Source: Clavulina sp. PMI_390 (taxonomy: Eukaryota > Basidiomycota > Agaricomycetes > Cantharellales > Hydnaceae). Taken from it: a stretch of 64,000 nt of DNA. The notes beneath the pieces were generated by a model. It had not been told where the DNA came from. It did not search any database and was given only the letters and a program-made list of their open reading frames with translations. The position numbers and the translations under genes are program-made. The first letter of the stretch is position 1; each line of letters starts with the position of its first letter. The DNA is taken from the NCBI GenBank assembly GCA_015039315.1, contig WIDE01000001.1, positions 638,981 to 702,980 of the forward strand, read 5' to 3'. Shown in pieces: positions 1-11,251 of this stretch.

Positions 1-627
1 TTTGGTGCTTCTTGGAAGTCCTTCATCGCCGCACGTCTATGCATTGCAAAATGATTCAGATTCCTGGGAACATCGATGCTTCCTCTCCTCGCCATTTTGC
101 CGTCAGAGGTGGAATAGCTCATCGATCAAGGCATAACGAACAGCCTGACATCGTCTCGTCGGAATCTTCTTATAGCCTGCACTGCTGTGGTGCATCTATG
201 CGCGGCCAATCACTCAACAAGCTAATTCCCAACGATTGGCATTGAGTTCTATGCCAGCTCTCATGCCGCTCTTCGTTGGGATGTTGTTCCAAGGGCTAGA
301 TCTGTTCCGACAACGCAAGCTGGTCACTGCATGCGATCCCTTGTTCTCTGGTATATGCATTCCAGTATCCACATACACTCCTCTCACAGGCCGCTGACAA
401 ACGCAGACCCTGGCACTTCTGCATTCACCTGGAACGTGTAGCCGCACGACTAATGATGCCCAGCTTTGCTCACACATTTCGTTTGGGGTGGTTCCACTCA
501 GGAGTGAGCTCACAAGCGACCAGCTATGAACTTCGGCGCCCGCACCGTGATTAATCGCGTCCTTAATGTTTTGTGGTCAACTTATTAGGTGCAACCAAGA
601 TAAATTCGAACAGAATTATTTGCAAAA
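1..627. other. left-edge region without a recognisable gene
   Basis: No frame here reads like a known protein and I see no RNA gene or repeat. A 99-codon frame on the minus strand (214-513) is rich in Cys and Arg. It could be an exon of something beyond the left edge, but I do not recognise it. Confidence 0.3.
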
Positions 628-1098
628 TTAATGGTACGAGCGACCGTGCGTCAATTCTCTCAGCTTGCCCAGGATCTTGGGAGCATGGTGGGCACCTCGA
701 ATAACATCCCAATGCAAACCACCTACCAGTGCGAACGACATCGCGAGCAGACCCTCTAGAACATGCAGCTCAACAAATATGAGAGCACCACGCTTCACAT
801 ATGTGGGAATGAGGATGAGACTAATCCCTAACTCGAGTCTCCAGCGCGATGGCTCCATCATTCTTCCCATGACTGCCTGCAGGAAAAGCAGCATAGACCC
901 AAACGTCGGCCTGCCCCATGGAACGATGCGCCCATAACCGTCAACAAGAGCATTTGCGGCTATCTGGAGAGCCAAAAGATAGGTCTTTGGAAATAAGGAT
1001 CACCTGTTGAAGAGGCGAAGTGGATTTTCGGACTTCTTTCGACGGCCGACACGATCAATGCGCAGCAGCTCTGTGAAGCAGAGAGTCGCGGGCTGGAA
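628..1098 (-). pseudogene. possible orphan 3' exons of a membrane protein (uncertain)
   Basis: On the minus strand a frame ending at 628 reads back to about 961, where a CAG acceptor precedes an Ile-Ala-Ala start. A plausible 40-nt intron then leads to a second open stretch (about 1015-1098) beginning Pro-Ala-Thr after another CAG. The larger piece has two hydrophobic stretches, Leu/Ile/Val-rich, around LELGISLILIPTYV and LLAMSFALVGGL, so it could be the C-terminal part of a membrane protein. No start or upstream exons can be found between 1100 and 1800, and I do not recognise the family. It is either a decayed gene fragment or a gene model I cannot complete. Confidence is low. Confidence 0.2.
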
Positions 1099-1876
1099 AT
1101 AAGCGAATCATCTATTCCTCATAAGAATAGGTAGGGAGGTTTTAATATATTCGGCTTTCACTCAAAGAATTGGTGTGTTCTGAACCAAGCATCCTTCCCG
1201 TAGTCGTCGGACTGTGCTGGCTTGATATTTAGGTATCGAGAAATCAAACAACTCTTGAACCCCTAGTGTCAGCGATGTAAGAAACTGAACGCGGCCTTTC
1301 TAACAGAGAAAGTAGGTCGATAGACTAGGAGAACTTTCAGGAGTATGTCGATCTCCTCAGTTGTGGGCTGTGGCTTCAGGTCGTCCATGCGCGACCCAGG
1401 TACGCGGCCAGGCGATCAATGGCGTTGCCGTTGGACCAACAAGAATAAAATGCTCCTAAAGGAACTGATATTGTTTATCAATAACTGCAGCAAGGTGCTT
1501 AGCGCAAACTAGGGCAGCTGCTGGCCCAGGCCCTGGATTACAACAGATTGTGGTAGAGCCTAGGGAACCAAACACAGTATATTCGCGCGTATAAGAAGGA
1601 TAAAAAAGAAGCTATCGGATAATGGGGCAGGGGTCGTAGAGATCCATTGAGCACAACAGGTGAGTTATTTCTGGTCAGCAGATGGACCCGTCGAGCGTAG
1701 ATGTATGTTTTCTCGCTAAAATCTTAGAAGAGAAAGAATAGTGCACTAGCCCAGGTAGAATTAAGGCTCAGAAGAACCTCAGTAGAGAGAAAATATCGAG
1801 AGCCAAATCATCCAAACGACTCATTGGAACCCGATTCCGTCACGGGTCACGTGACACTCTGTTTACAGTACAAACA
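1099..1876. promoter_or_regulatory. upstream region of the BRCA2-like gene
   Basis: No coding frame is evident here. The last 30 bases contain the perfect palindrome GTCACGTGAC (1846-1855), annotated separately. The rest shows no repeat or RNA gene that I can support. Confidence 0.4.
1846..1855. promoter_or_regulatory. CACGTG E-box palindrome ahead of the BRCA2-like ATG
   Basis: The ten bases GTCACGTGAC are self-complementary and lie 22 bp upstream of the favoured ATG at 1877. CACGTG is the classic site for bHLH factors such as Cbf1/Pho4 and, in fungi, sterol or stress bHLH proteins. Binding here is inference. Its position supports starting translation at 1877, not at the farther in-frame ATG at 1824. 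Confidence 0.45.
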
Positions 1877-4800
1877 ATGGACGGCACAGGTATGGACCTT
1901 CTTGGTACCACGTTGGACGCGCTTTTCTAATCTTCATATGTTTAATAATGGAATGGAAGGGTCACCAAGTCGGAAAAAAGCGCGGATATCGAGTGAGGGA
2001 GCCTCAATGCCCACCGGGCATCGTGGTCCCAATAGGCCACCTCCCAGTCCTGGTGCAAGGAAGCGTCGACAAAACGCCATTGCCTTGGCGTTGAGTCAAG
2101 CCGATCCGAAGGAGGTCTTTCCTTCATCTGGTTCCACCCACTCTCGCCCAAGTACCCCTCCGTTGAGCACTCGCGATGGCCTCAGTAACTCCACGAATCT
2201 CGTCCTCACACCCAAACGCTCTTCTCCAAAACGGCTACGAGCAGCAGCCGAGAACAAGATATACGGCGAACAAGTGGCTATTGACGCGTCAGACCCCGCT
2301 CATGACGCGAAACGACCGGACCTGGAAGCATCTCAGGTGTCGTCACACCATGGCAGCCAATTGCTCACAAGTAGCCAACCTGAAATGAGTGAATATGACC
2401 CCTTTGTTGCTTCGACATCTGCTCCCATCCCAGCTCCATCCTTACATCGCCCTTCTACCCCTCCAACTCGTGATGTCTCTAATCATCATCACCCCACAGA
2501 ACCGGCCGTGTCCTCTCCACCCCCTTCTCAAATCACTCGAAATCAGCCAGGAGTATTCTTTACAGCATCTAATCGGAGACTCCAGGTGTCTGCCGCAGCT
2601 CTTGATCATGCAAAGGAGTTTGCTGCCCGTATGGATCTGGAGTCGGCAGCAGAAGATGGTGTCGATGATGATATCGCCATGATTGACGCGGTCAAATCGA
2701 GCTTCATCCCATCCTCTCAAGGCGTAAAGAGGCCAGTCCTCCCGTTCAAAGCACCCCTTCGCGCAGGGATGAACCGACAAATCCATACTGCTTCCCAAGT
2801 TTCCTCTAGCAACGCCCCTCCCAGTGTTGCGGCATTCCGCCCGCCCACTGCGCCTTTCGCACCTTCTTCGCAAATTTCTCGTGCCTCGGGGCCTCCAGCT
2901 TCGTTTCAAACCCCATCGCGACCTCCCTCTTCCTTCGCTTCAGCATCAAGTCAGATATCTCGTCCTCCATCCACTCCAAAGGCCTCCTCTACTGCTTTTG
3001 CAAAAGTCTCCTCCGTTGCCACTCCGGGACCCATCGCTTCACGTAGCGGTACCCCACAACGAACATTAGGGATGAATCACAGGACTTCGGGCACTCCTAG
3101 CGGAGCAGGGAGAGTCGTGAAGCAGAACAAGTTCAGCACTCCGTTCAAAGGAGGCGTGCGTCCCGGATCGGGCGTTGGTAGTAGCTCTGGACTACCTCCA
3201 CCTTCGCCTCGTACTCCAATGACAAAATCAGCTACGCGGCCAATGCCCAAGGATCCTCATTCCACCTCTACACTTGGCACAGTCATGCGTCCTTCTGAAA
3301 CTGCTCAAGGGGAGAATAATTCATCGGACATCGACAAGGGTAAAGAGAAAGCCCTCGCTCTCGGTGTCGACAAAGGATTGACTCGTTCTAGTACCCGTGA
3401 GTCCCAGCCTCAATCAATGGAGAAGCTTACAGTGTTGAGCTTATCACGGGGGGCCATCAATGACCTTTAGGACTAAAGGAGGGTCGACTTACCTTACGGC
3501 AATATGGAGTCACTCCAGGAGTGTTTAATGCTCACGATCTTGTTGCTCAAGCGATGTAAATATACCTGACTCGTCACGAAGGGCTACAATATTCGCTCAT
3601 CAATCTTTCATTTCTATCATAGACCCCTCGAGCTTCTGTCCCTGAACGCGAACGCCGCGGAGGACTACGGATTCTATCTAACGAGCCCTAGCGGTGACGT
3701 GCAGACCCTGGGCTGGCCAGCTGCCCTTGACTATCTCCATACTAGAGGCTGCCGACTAGCAACACCAGAATGGACTCGCAACCACTGGGGTTTAGTGCTA
3801 TGGAAGCGTGCCGGTATAGTATGTTGCAAACCAAACTCATTTCGTGAGTTATGGAACTTTGAAGGGATGTGTGAAGCATTGAATTACCAGTATGTCATAT
3901 CGCTTATATCTCGTTCATGGGTATTTCTAAGAATTTACGTTTCTCTCAATAGCTATGACCGCGATCTGAACAAAACTCAACGGCCAATCCTCCGCCTCAT
4001 CCTCGAGCGTGATGCTCCTGCTGCGCGCCCAATGGTTCTTTGTGTATCAGCAATGTGGTGGACTGCTCAAACAATCAGCGAAGATGGCTCAGTCATAGTT
4101 CTCCCTCATCCAACTTTCGAGTTGACCGATGGCTGGTATCGAGTGAAAGCTGAGGTGGACGAGGCCCTGGCGAGGGCAGCTAGGAGGCGAAAGATTCGCA
4201 TAGGAACGAAGCTAATCGTTGTGGGCTCGAAGGTACGGTTATCGTACTCCCTCCGAAAGTACAACCCTCACCTCGAATGTTTTGACAGCTACAAGCGGAT
4301 GGCGATGCAAAGGAGGCGCTGAAGGCTTACGAGACTAGCACTCTGACTATCACTGGTAACTCCACGACTCTTGCTCGCTGGGATGCGCGACTCGGCCCTC
4401 TACTGTACGACTTGCCTCATCAGCCGAGTCGTCGTGGGGTTCTGCCCCACGTTGCAAGCTTGCGCAGTCTCACTGCGGACGGTGGCCTCATCATGCTCAT
4501 TGATATTGTCGTGGAGAAACTTCATCCTGTTGGACATATTGAGACCTTGCCGGATGGGACAAGAAAACCTCCTACCAACGAGTCAGAGAATGCTGGAGAA
4601 GACGCAAAGTGGGAGGTGAGCTTGTTCATCCAACCTCGATTGGGCGTTACCTGATCTGATGTCTTTTTAGCGACGGCGTATGGTTGCAATCGAGGCTGAG
4701 AGGGAGAGGTTGGATCGTTCGCTAGCTGTACTCCTTAATATCGCAGAGAGAGCATCGACTCTCGCTCGAGGCTGGGTGCCTGGCCCTGATGGTGCGTAAA

Positions 4801-5451
4801 ATGAGCCTCGCGCTTTGAATGAACTGGAGGGCATCTAATGCTGGTGTGTGAAATTCCAGATGATGAACCGGATTCTATCGACTCGGTCTTTGAAGAATTG
4901 GACGATGCGGAGAATAAAACGCAGTGTTTCAAAGCGATGAACCTTACCCCACAAGAGCATGCATGGTTGGCAAAGTATATTACCAAGCGTGTCGAAGAGC
5001 GTCGAGGTGATATGGGTGGTTTACTCGAGTCCGAAGTGAATGTGCGTCTTTCTTATTCCCTGTTCTATTACCATTCATCACACTTATCTGTTATTCCCTG
5101 GGTACCTTGCAGGATGTCTGTCCTCCTAGAGTTGTGTCGAATTTCCGCATCATATCCGTTCGGGACGCTCGCCCTGCGACCAGGAATCCGGTAGAGCGGA
5201 CAGCCCAGCTCACCATGTGGGACGTTCTCTCGCTGGGACCAGAATTTCTCGTTGAAGGGAGGCGATATTTGGTACGTATACGAGTTCACTGGAGGCTGCA
5301 GGCACTGACTCTTCCTGTCCCCGCTTGGCTGGGCATCACACAGGTCAGCAACGTCGTCCCCAGTCACCCAAGCAGTTGGGCTGCAGCAAAGGAAGACGGC
5401 GAAGTGATTTTGAAGTCGACGAGAAGCACAAGATGGCATGCGATCCGGTAG
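1877..5451 (+). CDS. BRCA2/Brh2-like homologous recombination mediator
   Basis: This protein loads Rad51 onto resected DNA in homologous recombination. Exons are 1877-1889, 1960-3396, 3471-3555, 3623-3889, 3953-4232, 4289-4615, 4671-4791, 4860-5041, 5113-5271 and 5344-5451. They sum to 2,979 nt, a 992-residue protein. Residues about 1-440 are Ser/Pro-rich and disordered. One BRC repeat lies near residues 199-228 (2541-2630): FFTASNRRLQVS followed by ALDHAKEF, the Rad51-binding FxTA signature. Next come the BRCA2 helical domain (LRQYGVTPGVF.. to ..NHWGLVLWK) and OB1 (LILERDAPAARPMVLCVS, DGWYRVKA, ITGNSTTLARWDARLG). Human BRCA2 has eight BRCs, whereas Ustilago Brh2 manages with one. The start at 1877 assumes a 70-nt first intron. 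The alternative is an unspliced frame from 1938 or 1824. The family call is secure; no separate gene symbol is claimed. Confidence 0.9.
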
Positions 5452-5619
5452 TGACTGATGACCCTTACTGTTATGTTTCTTTATCTCTCGCTCGTCCACC
5501 ACACATGCATTACGTTACGTTTGCAATTATTCGAGCAGTTCGCTGATAGTCTAACACCTAACCACATGTAGCCCTAGCACTCTATATATCGTATAGAGAC
5601 CCACGAACTGTTGTGAATG

Positions 5620-6890
5620 TTATTGTCCTGTCCACAGCCTCCGAACCGCTTCCCAGTATCCTGCTGGGTCCACGCGCATATGGCTCACGTGGGCCGCAGT
5701 CTCGCTCCGCCGAACAGTAATATTCTTTATCCCAGCGGCATGCGCTTGGGCAATATGTTTCTCCACGTCTTGACCATACACGAGCAGATCGGCCATCGAG
5801 TAGACATACAGCCTCGGAGCGCTGGGTGCGATGAGCTTTGGGTCGACGAGATCGGCCCAAAGCTGCGAGAAAGGCTCTGGGGGCAGATATTTTCCAATGA
5901 CGGGGACGTTTCTGACAACAGACAGCACACCAAATATGAAGCTCGTCATGGCAGCAGGCACGTACGCAAGCGAGCGAATGATCGGAGATGATATGCTAGC
6001 CGTGACAGCCCGCGCCATAATCGACATGGTGGGCTTGCCAGGACACGAGTCAAAGACGAGGGTGATGCGAGGCTCGCCGGCTGTCATAGTTGCCGGAGCC
6101 GGACGCCTGATTGGTTGGGGAATACCATCGACCTGGGAGTTGGAGCTATTGCCGTAGCGGGAGCTTTCGAGCATGCGCAAGATGGCCGACAGCTGAAAGG
6201 CTCCACTGGATCATTTCGTCCGGGGTATCCATTTTGAATGTACAGGTCAGGGGATGGACTACTTGCAAGGAGACGTTCAACCATACCCATTCGACAGGAC
6301 ATGCACCAGGACTCTGGACGAAGAATCTTTTAGCCCTGTAATACCGTGTTCTTGGAGTGAATCAACGGCAGGACGGAGGGCTGATTTCTGTGAGGAAGGG
6401 AATTATTAGCGAACATACGGCGCAGAATTGCCCCATCGCCAACGCACTAGTTTCGATTCCCCGAATATTGTAGACCACCATAGTGACTGGTTGGAGAGCA
6501 CAAGAATCTGATGCGCGGAAGGATAGAGTGCATGGTACCCCTCTGTGTATTTGTGGACGTGGGCGAGCTTTGCATCCACTACTCTCAAGAAACAAGCAGA
6601 ACACAAGTGCACAATTGCCAAGGATTGATTTCTCAGACAATGATTGATACTATTATGAGGGAAGCTTGCTCACGCCATCCAAAGATTAAGACCACACTGT
6701 GCAATGATGGAGATAATTATCGGTCGGCCGGAGCCAAAGGTGTGCCGTGTGAGGAGAAATTGATGACATACTCTGGTGGACTTGCTGATGATGATGATGA
6801 TTGTAGTGGCGGTGGTTTGATGCTTGGAGGGGAAACAAGCACGGCTGGACTGAGACGGGTGAACTTGCGGACGAGTTCCCTGGCTGACAT
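5620..6890 (-). CDS. TMEM53/DUF829 (PaxU-like) alpha/beta-hydrolase-fold protein
   Basis: Five exons on the minus strand (6890-6772, 6696-6674, 6578-6448, 6387-6287, 6205-5620) sum to 960 nt, 319 residues. The N-terminus is Ser/Pro-rich. The core then begins VVLIFGWLDAKLAHVHKYTE.. and continues ..GYHALYP, ILVLSNQS and VLVHVLSNGGAFQLSAIL, the usual pattern of the DUF829 family (TMEM53 in animals, PaxU in Penicillium). A nucleophile-elbow-like VFDSCPG and a C-terminal AHVSHMRVDP histidine suggest the remains of a hydrolase triad, but no reaction is established. Animal TMEM53 is a nuclear-envelope protein. The second exon is only 23 nt, so automated annotation may miss it. A (TCA)n run near the end of exon 1 encodes five serines. 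The gene is divergent from its neighbour at 7283. Confidence 0.85.
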
Positions 6891-7282
6891 TGAGAACCGA
6901 GAACCGAGGGCTCGAGGAACAGTTGCACTGTGTTTGGATTCAACCTGTCAAAGTGCGCATGCCCATCGCCGCGCACCTTAATAACAATGCGATCGCGTGC
7001 ATGCGTATCCAATTGCCCAGATGGACGGCGGGAGCACTCTTATTGAAAAAGACAACGCGGTAGAGGGGACGCTGCTATTGATCGGACGGTCTCCCCCACA
7101 TTCATATTTCATGTGTCACCCAGCTTCGCGAACAAAGCCACACAGTCGCATCCCCAACGGAATGGACGCATATCTCTCAACTCCGCCCGACCCAACGCTA
7201 CTTGTCTCCAACTCCTCGCCACCACCACCACCTCCATCACCCTCTCGCCACCTTCCCTCTCCGCCTCCTCCTCTTCCTCACT
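6891..7282. promoter_or_regulatory. shared divergent promoter, TMEM53-like / GT61-like
   Basis: This 392-bp interval separates two outward-pointing ATGs. The last 80 bp before 7283 are pyrimidine-rich (CCACC and CTCCTC runs), as is common at fungal core promoters. I see no clear TATA box. Confidence 0.4.
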
Positions 7283-8189
7283 ATGGCTAAGAACGCCGCA
7301 CTCAGCGTCCGCGCCATCTTCTGGGGCGTGACTTTCATGCCACTCGTCTGGCTCATCATCCAAATGGGCCCCGCCGAGTTCTTCAGGCTCGCCTATCAAA
7401 TCTGCACTGTGGATAACTCACTACCCACCTCATCCGTCGTAACCAACGCCCCTGGTGAGCATCGATCGTGGACAATTTTTCCCAGTTGTGTGTGGGCATC
7501 GAGACACGAACTGACCACGGAGCGCCGAATCCGATTCCTCGAAATCATGTAGGATATGCTATCATCGATCATCTCTATGTGTTCTCCGGCACGTCCTACA
7601 TCGTGTCCGACGACGAAAAGACCTCCAACGACGCCAAGGCTATTGTCGTGTCAAGTTGCCCCAGTGGGAAGGCAGAGTGCGCGGGCGCGCTCAAGGTCGT
7701 GTCTCCCTCCGAAGCGCGAGAGATTTTCGGGAGATTCGTCCACAAGGTCCCCGGCGTGGCGGTGAGTACCAGCCCCAACCCCTGTTTGCCGGTATGGCGT
7801 ATGAGCGGGGTAAAAAAATACTGACTGGGGTGCTCATGTTATGTTAGTTCCTCTCAACTGTGACATCGCTGCGTGAGTACTGCTTAATGACAAAGGGCGC
7901 AGTAACATTGTGAGAGAGGCTGACCGTTGACACCGTTATAGCATCATCCGCATACCTTGACCAAGTGCTCGCTGGGCTGTGGCGCACTTACGCCTCTCTC
8001 AACCTTTCGCAAGCAATTTCCCCTCGCAAATTGCTGCTCCCAAGCATTGAGCAAATGCCCATGGCCACCAACTCCACCCCATCCTTCGTGTCTGTCGAGC
8101 TGAAACAGCGGTGGCAGGAGTATGCAGAGCACAACGAGGCGCGTAAATTCGAGCGCGCCGTCATCGCATACGGTCGATCAGACGAGTAG
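7283..8189 (+). CDS. membrane-anchored protein with GT61-like N-terminal region
   Basis: Exons 7283-7454, 7553-7761, 7848-7872 and 7942-8189 give a protein of about 217 residues. A hydrophobic stretch at residues about 9-27 (VRAIFWGVTFMPLVWLIIQM) looks like a signal anchor. After it, IIDHLYVFSGTSYIVSDDEK and VVSPSEAREIFG resemble the opening of fungal GT61 (DUF563) glycosyltransferases, where a ..FDRLYxxNGTxYIVT.. block precedes ISPxEA..xWG. This match is from memory and is tentative. GT61 enzymes are usually about twice as long, and the catalytic portion is not visible here. The gene may be a truncated or regulatory derivative, or a different family. The C-terminus is helical and charged. 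Confidence 0.5.
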
Positions 8190-8743
8190 GAGAACAAAAC
8201 GACTCATTCACGAGGGACTGCGGGCTATGATTGTTTCTTTCTGTCTCTGTGGATTGTGCCTTGGATTCCGAATGGAGGAGGGAACGGCGGAGCATTCTGG
8301 AGGAGTGTGAGGAGCTGGTAGGAAGCTCGTGTACTTGTGTCCACCCACTGTATCACCATCGTCGTGTTGTTGCGCGTCAATTCATCATCATTGAAGTACT
8401 TTTGATCCATCTCACACAGAGGGTGGACCGGATGTCAGGGCGAATCGCTGCTGTGGTGTTCCTGCATGAGTTGCTTGGAGATAAGCATAGATCACATACA
8501 CAGCCGGTGCAGAGTACATCTGCCAAGTTGGAATGGAAGAATGACCACACATATCACACAGCCGAGAAGGGGAAGATCCTCGGAGTAACAATGAACTCTT
8601 GTGCTAAGGCTTTCTGTTAGGTGGATGATCAAAGGAGAATGACTAGGAGGTCCAAAGTGTTTGGCCCACTTTGTGCCACGACCCAGCGCTTATTAGTCTC
8701 CCTTAACCAGCCCCCGCCCCTCAGACCCCTCTCCTTGGTCATT
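8190..8743. other. intergenic region before the RING-finger gene
   Basis: No gene is supported. The frame of the RING gene stays open upstream to 8621, but the favoured ATG is 8744, just after a C-rich stretch (8709-8735) that looks like a core promoter or 5' leader. Confidence 0.4.
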
Positions 8744-10949
8744 ATGGCCAACGGCGGAGCCGCTTCAAGTGGCGCAGAATCTTCGTATCGTCGCAAAAGG
8801 CCTGTCACAGTAACACCAACTCGTGAGACGCGTTCCAAACGAGCTCGAACGCGCGGCACTGAGGCAGAACTCACCACCAGCAGGACAACTCGACCTAAGC
8901 CTCGAAGGAACCGCTCTGTCAAAGGAAAGGAAAAGGCCCTCACGAGTGATGAGGAAGATGACGAGGATGCAGACACGCTAGCGTCAAATACACGCGACCA
9001 CGATGCTGAAGTGGTGGACGCCCAGCTAGCCTCGAATTCACTCTCCCCCACTTCATCATCCTCTGGCTCCTCGCCTGCCGGGGGGAAATCGAGCCCTGCT
9101 ACATCTCTCGATGACGTCGAGGCTACTCTTGCTCTCACCCAAAAGGAACTTGACTCGAAGAACGAGGTATGCTTTCAGTGTGCATGTCGCATTGTCTGAC
9201 CACTCATGACTTGCAACAGTTACTCAAGAAGCAGTCAGCAACTATCCAAACGCTCCAGAGTGTTCTGCAATGTTCTATTTGTCTCGATCTCCTGTGGAGT
9301 CCATACTCGTACGTCTACTCACTCGTCACCGCGGGGTACTATAGACTTACCTCTTGCTCAGTCTTACCCCATGTGGTCACGTTGCTTGCGAGAATTGCCT
9401 CGTCCAATGGTTCTCTCAACCTTCAGAAGCAGAAGAACAACTCGAACTACCCCTCCTTGCCCAATTCAAGAAGAAAACTTGCCCCACATGCCGAACCGAG
9501 GTTCGCTCCCGACCTACTGTGGCCTATCTAGTCAAGAGTGCACTCGACGCTGTTCTTCCTTGCCTTGATCCATCCTCATACGAGAAACGACCCCCATCTG
9601 CAAACCTCAATCATGATCCTTTCAAAGAGCTCTTCCCCGCTGAGCTGGATGCTAATGAGCGTCGGCGACGAAATGGCATCCTTGATGCTCACCCAGGTGT
9701 GATCATCGACGATGAGGATGGAGGCGTCCCACGCTGCCCAGATTGCATTCACGAGATCTTTGATGGCGTGTGCACGGGGTGCGGGCGTTTGTATGATGGG
9801 GTTGAGGAAGATGATCCCCTTGACGATGACGATGGGCGATTGCACGACGCTGTCCTTTTTGGAGGCAATGGCGGCTTCTGGGACTACTCAGATGATGAGG
9901 ATGACGAACCATATGAATCCGACTTCATTGATGATGGCCCCGAGCAACGTTACGACTACTCTGACGACGAAGTGGACGAAGCCTACCTTGAGCCTCGTGC
10001 CCGGCGCGATGTCCCCGGCCCGTCTCGATTGCGCCAGTCAACCATCATAATCGAGTCGGATGAAGAGTCCGCCGAGGGTGATGGTGGAGGCTGGCGCTCG
10101 TACTTAGGCCGTACTGTTCGCCGACACGACATCGAGCCTGTCAGTGAGGATGACGATGCTCCACGCGCGTCAGGCTCTGGCGCTGGCGCTAGCGCCGCTG
10201 GGCCCAGTACCGCTACCCGGCAGGGTGGCCATGTCCGTCGTGTCGAGTCAGATGATGATAGGGTCGTTCCTGATCCTCGCAATGCACAGGGCGCCAACCA
10301 AGGACGCTCGTCACGCACTCGTCGCCGTCGTGGCGGTGAGATTATCATTGTCTCTGATGATGATGGGCGTGCGCACCCAAATGGGGGACGCGTGCCAGAT
10401 TACACTGTCGTGTCTGAGAACGAGGACGTCCGTCCGCCTTGGGCAGCTGCTCGACGTCGTCATCTCCCACACACTCGCCGTGTTGTCCATCTCGACAGTG
10501 ACAACGACGAGGAGGATGAAGAGGAGAATAGTGATGAAGACGATGCCTTTGAAGATGCTGCCTCTGACATTGGCTCGCAAAGTAGCACAGGCGCTAGTGG
10601 ACCCCATTCCCGTTCCCATTCTCGTCGACATCGGCAAGCCTCTCGCTCGCGCTCGCGTCGTCGGGTTCACTCTCTTTCGCCTGAGGCCGAATCTGGTTCG
10701 GAAGTAGAGGAAATCATTCGTCCACATCGTTCTGCCCCTGTTCGAGGCATTCGGCGACGTATCATTGATGATGGCGTGAATGCACCTCGATATTGGGTTG
10801 AACATGCTACCACCGATGAGGATAACGACGACGATGAGGAAGAAGAGGATGATGATGACGACGATGATTCCAGAATGCATTACGACGATCGAAGCGGCTC
10901 TGACGAGGATGAGGACTCTCATTCGGACGGGACTGAGGATTCGATCTAA
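8744..10949 (+). CDS. acidic RING-finger protein, probable E3 ubiquitin ligase
   Basis: Exons 8744-9166, 9220-9308 and 9362-10949 encode 699 residues. The N-terminus is basic (Arg/Lys-rich, nuclear-type). A short coiled coil (TLALTQKELDSKNE.. to ..LKKQSATIQTLQSVL) leads straight into a C3HC4 RING: CSIC, CGHVACENC and CPTC. RING domains bind an E2 and direct ubiquitin transfer. Some 90 residues further on is a second Cys cluster, CPDC..CTGCGRLYDG, probably a small zinc-binding module. The remaining 400 residues are mostly acidic Asp/Glu-Ser tracts broken by Arg-rich patches. The layout suggests a chromatin-associated ligase, but the substrate is unknown. Similar proteins with coiled coil, RING and an acidic tail are common in Agaricomycetes. 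Confidence 0.8.
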
Positions 10950-11251
10950 CCTATTTTGTCTTAATGTTCTTGTTTTTGACGTTTCTTGCATTTTTTCCCC
11001 TAATGCCAGCAGATGTGTACGCCATAAAAGGTCCCAGGACGTTGTACAACTAATATCAGTACCAATATAATGTCTGTACTGCCCCTTGTTTTCGATCGAC
11101 GTTCTGCCGCAGCCCGCAAATCAACGACAACAAGCATCACCTAATTTTACCTCTAGCCCTCGCTCAACATCTGCACCAGCGCTCACTACCTTCTTTATCA
11201 CTCTTTGTGCTCACATCGCACTTGGCCGATATCCTCTCACTCGTAACTCCA
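10950..11251. other. short intergenic region
   Basis: It holds the RING gene 3' end and the leader of the transporter gene. No additional feature is visible beyond mild pyrimidine enrichment near 11150-11200. Confidence 0.3.

Noticed and set aside
10311..10991. 226-codon minus-strand frame with membrane-like segments
   Set aside because: Antisense to the acidic Asp/Glu tail of the RING gene; the hydrophobic look comes from reading Asp/Glu codons in reverse.
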